Below are positions 49,764 through 55,302 of a stretch of DNA of 55,302 nucleotides, in pieces. The stretch lies in the NCBI GenBank assembly GCA_905479835.1, contig CAJQNZ010000004.1:1-55302 (forward strand), written 5' to 3'. Below the pieces are notes generated by a model, which searched no databases, was not told the origin of the DNA, and worked only from the letters and a program-made list of their open reading frames with translations. A program made the position numbers and the translations under genes. This DNA comes from an uncultured Flavobacteriaceae bacterium. Lineage in GTDB: Bacteria > Bacteroidota > Bacteroidia > Flavobacteriales > Flavobacteriaceae. The number at the start of each line of letters is the position of its first letter. Position 1 is the first letter of the stretch.

Positions 49764-50591
49764 ATGCAACAAATAATTAAGTTTCTTCAAAAGTACCGAT
49801 ACTTTATTCTATTCTTGTTGCTAGAATTTACAGCTATCGCTTTTACGATTCAGAGCCATTCCTATCATAGTAGTAAGTTTGTAAACTCTGCCAATTCTAT
49901 TACTGGAGGGATCTATAAGAAAGCCAATACAATTAATCAATTTTTTAATTTAGAAATTGAAAATCAACGGTTACTTGAAGAAAATACTCGTTTAAAAAAC
50001 ATTCTTTCTCAAAAACGTATTCAACCTGATATTCCTTATAATACAATCATTGATACAACGCTATACTTCCAAAGTTATAATTATGTAAGTGCTAAAATTT
50101 ATACCAATAGTTATACTAAAAGAAATAATGTTTTACTGATAAATAAAGGCTCAAAAGACGGTATTCAATCTGAAATGGGTATTGTTAACAGCAAAGGAAT
50201 TATTGGAGTAACCAAAAGTATTTCAAAAAACTATAGTACAATAATTTCAATTTTAAATAAACATACCAAAATTAACGTCAAATCAAAAAAAGAAGATCAT
50301 TTTGGAACTTTAGCATGGAATGGAAAAGATTATAGAACAGTACAATTACAAGACCTTCCAAGACAAGCAAATATAAAGATTGGAGACACAATCATAACTG
50401 GAGGGAAATCAACCATATTTCCTGAAGGAGAATTAGTAGGAACTATTAAAGATTTTGAAATTGAAAACAATACTTTCAAGACGATTAATATAACATTATT
50501 TAACGATATGAGTTCTTTAAGCAATGTCAATATAATTCAAAATCTACATAAAAAAGAAATTCAACTATTAGAAGCAACCAACGATGAATAA
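49764..50591 (+). CDS. mreC: Rod-shape-determining protein MreC
   Basis: MreC links MreB to the periplasmic wall enzymes. The 275-residue protein has an N-terminal membrane helix (about 14-33), a coiled coil (50-95, with FFNLEIENQRLLEENTRLKN in it) and a beta-rich periplasmic domain (105-260) with NKGSKDGIQSEMGIV and GIIGVTKSISKNYSTIISIL. It overlaps mreD by 8 bases. Firm call. Confidence 0.93.
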   Translation: MQQIIKFLQKYRYFILFLLLEFTAIAFTIQSHSYHSSKFVNSANSITGGIYKKANTINQFFNLEIENQRLLEENTRLKNILSQKRIQPDIPYNTIIDTTLYFQSYNYVSAKIYTNSYTKRNNVLLINKGSKDGIQSEMGIVNSKGIIGVTKSISKNYSTIISILNKHTKINVKSKKEDHFGTLAWNGKDYRTVQLQDLPRQANIKIGDTIITGGKSTIFPEGELVGTIKDFEIENNTFKTINITLFNDMSSLSNVNIIQNLHKKEIQLLEATNDE

Positions 50592-51090
50592 TTTTATAAT
50601 CCAAAATACTATTCTATTTATCGTGCTTGTTCTACTTCAGGTTTTAATTCTAAATAATATTAATTTATTTGGCTACTTAAACCCATACATATATATTATT
50701 TTCGTGATTCTCTACCCTTTAAGAAAGGAAAAAGGTAGTTTTTTATTTTTAAGTTTTCTTCTAGGATTATCAATTGATTTTTTTTTAAATTCAGGAGGAA
50801 TAAATGCTGCAGCAACATTGTTCATTGCTTATTTTAGATTATCAATACTAACCTATATTCTTCGAAAAAGTGATTTTGACTATCAATTATTTAATGTAAA
50901 CTCATTGCCTTTTGGTAAATCTATCACTTTCATATTTTTACTAACTTTTATTCATAGTCTGATAATTTATACCTTAGAATATTTTAGCTTCAATGACTTT
51001 TTTGACATCATAAAAAAGACCGCATTTTCAACTATTTTTACAGTTACTATGATATATTTCATTATCATTCTTTTTACTAAAAAACGTTAG
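50584..51090 (+). CDS. mreD: Rod-shape-determining protein MreD
   Basis: MreD is the integral membrane partner of MreC. The 168-residue protein has five or six hydrophobic helices and the conserved core FLLGLSIDFFLNSGGINAAA (60-79). Start overlaps mreC by 8 bases; mrdA begins 1 base after its stop. The position and topology fix the identity; sequence conservation in this family is low. Confidence 0.9.
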   Translation: MNNFIIQNTILFIVLVLLQVLILNNINLFGYLNPYIYIIFVILYPLRKEKGSFLFLSFLLGLSIDFFLNSGGINAAATLFIAYFRLSILTYILRKSDFDYQLFNVNSLPFGKSITFIFLLTFIHSLIIYTLEYFSFNDFFDIIKKTAFSTIFTVTMIYFIIILFTKKR

Positions 51091-51091
51091 A

Positions 51092-52945
51092 ATGAATAAA
51101 GGCGGATTACTATACATATCCATTTTGTTGATTGGCATAATTTTTATTGGAAAACTATTCTATCTACAAGTACTTGATAATAAGTATAAAATTTCTCATC
51201 TTAACAATGCATCAATTAAACGAGTATATGATTATCCAGAAAGAGGTTACATATACGATAGGAATGGGAAATTATTAGTTGCCAATCAGCAATCATATGA
51301 TGTTATGATTGTACCTCGAGAAGTAAAACCACTTGATACACTTGAGTTTTGTGAATTGTTGAAAATTGACAAACAAAATTTTATAAAACGTTATAATCGA
51401 GCAAAAAATCATTCTCCAAGATTACCATATGTTTTCCTAAATCATGTATCAAAAAATGACTATGCGTATCTCCAAGAAAAGTTACATAAGTTCAAGGGAT
51501 TTTATATTCAAAAAAGATCTATTCGTCAATACCCGATGAAGTCAGGAGCGAATGTACTTGGCTATATAAGTGAAGTGAATCTAAATCAAATAAAAGAAAA
51601 CGGTTACTATCAACAAGGAGAACTCATCGGAGTCAAAGGAGTTGAAAGAACTTACGAAAAAATTTTAAGAGGGATTAAAGGGATTAAGCACATTCAAAAA
51701 GATAGATTCAATAAAGAAATAGGAATTTACAAAGATGGTGTTTATGATACTCTTGCAATTCCAGGAAAAGATTTAACCTTAACATTGGATGCTGCTTTAC
51801 AACAATATGGAGAACATTTAATGATCAATAAACGTGGAGGAATTGTTGCAATAGAACCTTCAAGTGGAGAAATATTATCCTTAATAACTGCACCTTCTTA
51901 TGATCCTAATATGATGGTAGGCAGAAAACGCTCAAGAAATTCCACAATTTTATTTGGCGATACCATAAATAGACCCATGTATGATAGAGGATTGCAGGCC
52001 GAATATCCTCCAGGATCTCCTTTTAAAATTCTTACAGGATTGATAGGGCTTCAAGAAGGTGTTATCAATCAACAAACTACTTTCACATGCAGTCATGGAT
52101 ACAGAATTAGCGCAAAAAGAAAAATGGGTTGTCACCCTCATGCAAGTCAAGTCCAATTAAATTTTGGGATGTATACTTCCTGCAATGCCTATTTTGCAAA
52201 TACTTATAAACGCATTATTGAAAAATATGATACACCACATATTGGAATGGATTCATGGAATAAGCATGTAGAGAGTTTTGGATTGGGTAATTTCTTCGGA
52301 AATGATGTTTATGGTGGAAGAAAAGGACTCATTCCTGATGCTGATTTTTATGACAAATGGTATCCAGCAAAAAATTGGAGAGCATTGACTACTATTTCTA
52401 ATGCGATAGGTCAAGGAGAGGTTTTAACGACTCCTATTCAATTGGCTAATATGACAGCTGCAGTTGCAAATAGAGGTTTTTATTACACTCCTCATCTAGT
52501 AAAAGTAATAAAAGACGACACTATTGATACAAAATTTATTACAAAAAACGTAACAACTATTGATCCACAACATTTTGACCCTATAATTGATGGTCTTTTT
52601 GACGTATTTGAAAATCCAAAAGGAACTGCCTACTCATCTAGAGTAGAAGGAATTGAAATATGTGGAAAAACCGGAACTGCACAAAATCCTCATGGACAAG
52701 ACCATTCCATTTTTATAGCATTTGCACCTAAGGACAATCCAAAGATTGCTATTGCGGTATTTGTTGAAAACGGATATTGGGGATCAAGATGGGCAGGACC
52801 TATTGCAACATTGATGATTGAAAAATATATAAATGGAGAAACAAGCAGAAAATATCTAGAAGAAAAAATGTTTAACGGAAGTCTTCAAGATGAATATGAC
52901 AAACAATTAATTAAAACCAATGCCGCAAGTGAGGGAGAAGAATAA
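51092..52945 (+). CDS. mrdA: Penicillin-binding protein 2 (elongation transpeptidase)
   Basis: PBP2 cross-links peptidoglycan during cell elongation, with RodA as its glycosyltransferase partner. The 617-residue protein has a membrane anchor (about 5-25), a dimerisation domain, and a transpeptidase domain with the active-site set S309-x-x-K312 (YPPGSPFKIL), S363-C-N365 (YTSCNAYF) and K526-T-G-T529 (CGKTGTAQNP). All active residues are intact. It overlaps rodA by 26 bases. Firm call. Confidence 0.96.
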   Translation: MNKGGLLYISILLIGIIFIGKLFYLQVLDNKYKISHLNNASIKRVYDYPERGYIYDRNGKLLVANQQSYDVMIVPREVKPLDTLEFCELLKIDKQNFIKRYNRAKNHSPRLPYVFLNHVSKNDYAYLQEKLHKFKGFYIQKRSIRQYPMKSGANVLGYISEVNLNQIKENGYYQQGELIGVKGVERTYEKILRGIKGIKHIQKDRFNKEIGIYKDGVYDTLAIPGKDLTLTLDAALQQYGEHLMINKRGGIVAIEPSSGEILSLITAPSYDPNMMVGRKRSRNSTILFGDTINRPMYDRGLQAEYPPGSPFKILTGLIGLQEGVINQQTTFTCSHGYRISAKRKMGCHPHASQVQLNFGMYTSCNAYFANTYKRIIEKYDTPHIGMDSWNKHVESFGLGNFFGNDVYGGRKGLIPDADFYDKWYPAKNWRALTTISNAIGQGEVLTTPIQLANMTAAVANRGFYYTPHLVKVIKDDTIDTKFITKNVTTIDPQHFDPIIDGLFDVFENPKGTAYSSRVEGIEICGKTGTAQNPHGQDHSIFIAFAPKDNPKIAIAVFVENGYWGSRWAGPIATLMIEKYINGETSRKYLEEKMFNGSLQDEYDKQLIKTNAASEGEE

Positions 52946-54215
52946 CATATTTAAGGGCATAGATACTTGGCTTATTATTATGTATATGGCTTTGGTATTT
53001 CTAGGATGGATTAATATATATGCAGCTACGACTAGCGAAATTCATTTTGAAATATTAGATTTTAGTTCACGATACGGAAAACAATCCATTTGGATTATTT
53101 TAACTATCCCAATAATTATTGTTGTGTTATTTATAGAAGCAAGATTCTATGAAAGATTCTCTCCATTATTTTATATTTTTGGATTACTACTTTTAATCGG
53201 CTTATTTGTTTTTGGAAAAAATATAAACGGAGCGAAATCTTGGTATGCAATTGGAAGTTTTACAATTCAACCTACAGAATTTGCGAAGGCTTTTACAGCC
53301 CTTGCTGTTTCAAAATTACTTAGCGATAGTGCTTTCACATTTCGCCCTTTTAAAAATCATATAAAAGCTTTTTTTTTAATACTATTTCCTGCATTTTTAA
53401 TTACTCTACAACCTGATCCTGGGTCTGGATTGATATACTTGGCTTTCCTTTTTGTTTTTTATCGTGAAGGTCTTTCGATATATTATTTCTTGATTGGAAT
53501 AAGTGCAATAGTACTTTTCTTACTTACACTGAAGTTAGGTTATTTTTCTGGAGTTCCTATAATGATTTTTGGATCTATTATGATTTTTTTGTTACTCATC
53601 ACTTACCTATTAATCTATAGATTAAATCTTTTAAAAAGGAATTGGATGCAATTATCATTTCTATTTTTTATTGTATGTGGCTATATTTTTAGTGTAAGTT
53701 ATATTTTTAATAATGTTTTTGAACAACGTCACAGAGATCGATTTAATATTATTCTTGGCGAAACAAGCGACACGCAAAATATTGGATATAATACCGATCA
53801 AGCAATAAAAACAATTGCCTCTGGAGGTTTTTTTGGTAAAGGATTTTTGGATGGAGATAGAACACAAGGAAAATTTGTTCCAGAACAAGATACAGATTAT
53901 ATTTTCAGTACTGTAGGGGAAGAGTGGGGATTTCTAGGAAGTACAATTGTCATTTTACTTTTTATAACTTTTATGCTACGAATTATTCACATGGCGGAAA
54001 GACAAAAATCAGTTTTTAGCAGAATTTATGGCTATAGCATTGCTTCCATATTCTTTTTCCATTTTATGGTAAATATAGGAATGGTAATTGGCATACTACC
54101 TACAATAGGTATTCCCCTACCCTTTTTCAGTTATGGAGGATCTTCACTTTGGGGATTTACTTTATTACTTTTTATTTTTATAAGATTGGACGCCAATCGA
54201 TCTTACGAATGGTAA
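52920..54215 (+). CDS. rodA: Rod-shape-determining protein RodA
   Basis: RodA is the SEDS-family glycosyltransferase that polymerises lipid II with PBP2. The 431-residue protein has about ten membrane helices and the conserved block VPEQDTDYIFSTVGEEWGFL (near 321-340) with the catalytic-region acids, GQKSIW-type GKQSIW at the first loop, and LPFFSYGGSSLWGF near the end. The start ATG lies 26 bases inside mrdA; a GTG nine bases later is possible. Last gene of the operon, before a bidirectional terminator. Firm call. Confidence 0.96.
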   Translation: MPQVREKNNIFKGIDTWLIIMYMALVFLGWINIYAATTSEIHFEILDFSSRYGKQSIWIILTIPIIIVVLFIEARFYERFSPLFYIFGLLLLIGLFVFGKNINGAKSWYAIGSFTIQPTEFAKAFTALAVSKLLSDSAFTFRPFKNHIKAFFLILFPAFLITLQPDPGSGLIYLAFLFVFYREGLSIYYFLIGISAIVLFLLTLKLGYFSGVPIMIFGSIMIFLLLITYLLIYRLNLLKRNWMQLSFLFFIVCGYIFSVSYIFNNVFEQRHRDRFNIILGETSDTQNIGYNTDQAIKTIASGGFFGKGFLDGDRTQGKFVPEQDTDYIFSTVGEEWGFLGSTIVILLFITFMLRIIHMAERQKSVFSRIYGYSIASIFFFHFMVNIGMVIGILPTIGIPLPFFSYGGSSLWGFTLLLFIFIRLDANRSYEW

Positions 54216-54226
54216 AAGGAGACATA

Positions 54227-54264
54227 AAAAAAGCCGTTTTGAAAAATCAAAACGGCTTTTTAAA
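54227..54264. terminator. Bidirectional terminator between rodA and rpsT
   Basis: AAAAGCCGTTTTGA (54229-54242) and TCAAAACGGCTTTT (54247-54260) form a perfect 14-bp stem with an A4 loop, with A before and T after. Confidence 0.9.
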
Positions 54265-54283
54265 AATATTGTAAAAATAGCTA

Positions 54284-54535
54284 TTATAAAGCAGCTACTT
54301 GCTTCGCTAATTTAGATTTTAAATTTCCAGCTTTATTACTATGAATAACATTTTTCTTTGCTAGTTTATCAAGCATTGCTGATACTTTTGGTAATAATGC
54401 TTCTGCTTCTTTCTTATCAGTAGTAGCACGCAAATCTCTAACAGCGTTACGCGTAGTTTTATGTTGATACTTATTTCTCAACTGTTTTGCTTGGTTGCTT
54501 CTAATTCTTTTTAAAGCTGACTTATGATTTGCCAT
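54284..54535 (-). CDS. rpsT: 30S ribosomal protein S20
   Basis: S20 is a helical primary binder of 16S rRNA. The 83-residue basic protein begins [20 protein letters not shown] and ends [17 protein letters not shown], both typical. It lies 23 bases after tRNA-Glu on the same strand and is probably transcribed with it from the promoter at 54682-54711; it ends at the shared terminator with rodA. Firm call. Confidence 0.97.
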   Translation of the reverse strand: MANHKSALKRIRSNQAKQLRNKYQHKTTRNAVRDLRATTDKKEAEALLPKVSAMLDKLAKKNVIHSNKAGNLKSKLAKQVAAL

Positions 54536-54558
54536 TATATTCTTTCTTATTAAAATTG

Positions 54559-54630
54559 TAGCCCGTAGGGGAATCGAACCCCTCTTACATGGATGAAAAC
54601 CATGCGTCCTAGCCGATAGACGAACGGGCC
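54559..54630 (-). tRNA. tRNA-Glu (anticodon TTC)
   Basis: A 72-base cloverleaf on the minus strand: acceptor GGCCCGT/ACGGGCT (first pair G-T), D-arm GTCT...GGAC, anticodon stem CATGG/CCATG with loop TTTTCAT (anticodon TTC), T-arm AGGGG-TTCGATT-CCCCT and discriminator A. The CCA end is not encoded. It precedes rpsT. Confidence 0.96.
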
Positions 54631-54681
54631 ATTTGGTTATTTTACTAATTAAATGAACCTACAATGTTTCCATTGCGGATG

Positions 54682-54711
54682 CAAAAATACAACTATTTTT
54701 AAATGTTGCAA
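54682..54711 (-). promoter_or_regulatory. Promoter of tRNA-Glu and rpsT
   Basis: Minus strand: TTG (54709-54711), exactly 19 bases, TATTTTTG (54682-54689) followed by CA. This is a textbook Bacteroidota promoter about 52 bases before the tRNA. Confidence 0.75.
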
Positions 54712-54739
54712 CTACTAACATATATTTTTTAATTTTTTT

Positions 54740-55302
54740 TTAATAGGCTTTTGCAAAAAGTACACGTTGATTAGAAGGCTGTCCGCTAAAAACACATTTT
54801 CCTTTTTCTAATTTGTTATTCATAGGAATACATCTTATGGTCGCTTTTGTCAACTCTTTTATCTTTTGCTCGGTTTCTGCTGTACCATCCCAATGTGCAG
54901 ATACAAAACCTGTTTTAGTTTCTAAAATATTTTTAAGCTCATCAAAATCTTCAACTTCGGTAATATGTGTATCTCTATAGTTTAATGCTTTAGAAAACAA
55001 TTCATTCTGGATTTGTTCTAAAAGACCTTTGATCGTTTCAGTTAAATCATCCATCTTAACAATTTCCTTTGTCAAGGTATCTCTTCTAGCCAATTCAACA
55101 GTATTATTTTCTAAATCTTTAGGTCCTATTGCTATTCTTAAAGGTACACCTTGTAACTCATGCTGAGCAAACTTGGCACCAGGTCTGTGAGTAGTTCGCT
55201 TGTCAAATTTGCAGCTAATACCTAAAGCCTTTAATTCTTTAATTATGACATTAGTTTTTTCAGAAATCAATTCGAACTGCTCATCATTCTTATATATTGG
55301 AA
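54740..55302 (-). CDS. proS: Prolyl-tRNA synthetase (3' part, cut by window edge)
   Basis: The C-terminal 187 residues of prolyl-tRNA synthetase, which charges tRNA-Pro. The anticodon-binding domain begins the visible part (DKRTTHRPGAKFAQHELQGV near the left of the fragment, then PLRIAIGPKDLENNTVELAR), and the C-terminal domain has HWDGTAETEQKIKELTKATI and ends VLFAKAY. The AY end and the C-terminal domain mark the archaeal/eukaryote-like ProRS of about 490 residues used by Bacteroidota. The start and catalytic core lie beyond the right edge; the reading frame stays open to base 55302. Confidence 0.93.
   Translation of the reverse strand, partial: PIYKNDEQFELISEKTNVIIKELKALGISCKFDKRTTHRPGAKFAQHELQGVPLRIAIGPKDLENNTVELARRDTLTKEIVKMDDLTETIKGLLEQIQNELFSKALNYRDTHITEVEDFDELKNILETKTGFVSAHWDGTAETEQKIKELTKATIRCIPMNNKLEKGKCVFSGQPSNQRVLFAKAY

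Overview
The window is a stretch of chromosome from a member of the Flavobacteriaceae (phylum Bacteroidota). Evidence: a complete gliding/type IX secretion core (gldK-gldL-gldM-gldN), an exosortase F (XrtF) pair, a type III glutamine synthetase, a TonB-dependent receptor operon of flavobacterial type, AT-rich DNA, no Shine-Dalgarno sequences in front of genes, and many copies of the Bacteroidota promoter element TAnnTTTG placed 10-60 bases before start codons. No rRNA, CRISPR array, transposase, integrase or prophage gene was seen, so this reads as core chromosome. I cannot fix the genus.

Layout. 1-2135: prfA (cut by the left edge) and purM, minus strand. 2251-5651: two divergent glutamine synthetases, type III (minus) and type II (plus). 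5724-6665: a CaCA-type Ca2+/Na+ antiporter. 6710-7207: an AT-rich stretch with no convincing gene. 7208-9266: a BlaI/BlaR1-like repressor and membrane metallopeptidase pair with a clear operator. 9346-9605: a 49-residue small protein gene and tRNA-Arg(ACG). 9899-14715 (minus): M28 peptidase, clpS, prmA, tpiA and a lone OppB/DppB-type permease. 14872-15690: pyrF. 15778-18842 (minus): three envelope proteins, including an M49-like lipoprotein metallopeptidase; a small secreted basic protein is divergent from them. 19473-23976 (minus): a tightly packed operon for an ABC-F ATPase, a PLP enzyme, a CPBP protease and a LysM glucosaminidase. 24052-25482: DUF983 protein and a FAD oxidoreductase, tail to tail. 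25600-31402 (minus): gldN, gldM, gldL, gldK and, just upstream, a ureohydrolase-family protein that has lost half of its metal ligands. 31450-33933 topA (minus); 34096-38487 (plus) miaB, a sigma-54 activator, LptE, an unknown protein and secG; 38631-40636 groES-groEL behind a probable sigma-54 promoter. 40786-45471 (minus): a heavy-metal uptake/handling operon (HYC_CC_PP protein, TonB receptor, HMA protein, heavy-metal-binding lipoprotein) followed by a TPR lipoprotein and an unknown protein. 45525-46494 (minus): XrtF and its partner. 46622-54215 (plus): GAF/free-Met-sulfoxide reductase-like protein, purH, then the rod-shape operon mreB-mreC-mreD-mrdA-rodA. 54284-55302 (minus): rpsT, tRNA-Glu(TTC) and the 3' part of proS.

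How the genes fit together. Several blocks are envelope machinery: secretion (GldKLMN, SecG, XrtF), cell-wall elongation (MreBCD, PBP2, RodA, the glucosaminidase) and LPS transport (LptE). Nitrogen assimilation and purine/pyrimidine synthesis (glnN, type II GS, purM, purH, pyrF) recur. The most interesting regulatory signals are an operator with three TTGTA-type half-sites over the blaI promoter, a GG-N10-GC (sigma-54-like) promoter before groES close to a sigma-54 activator gene, and two intergenic regions in which divergent promoters share interlocked, nearly symmetric -7 boxes. The protein most worth a second look is the catalytically degenerate ureohydrolase next to gldK. I found no clear candidate for a wholly new defence or mobile system.
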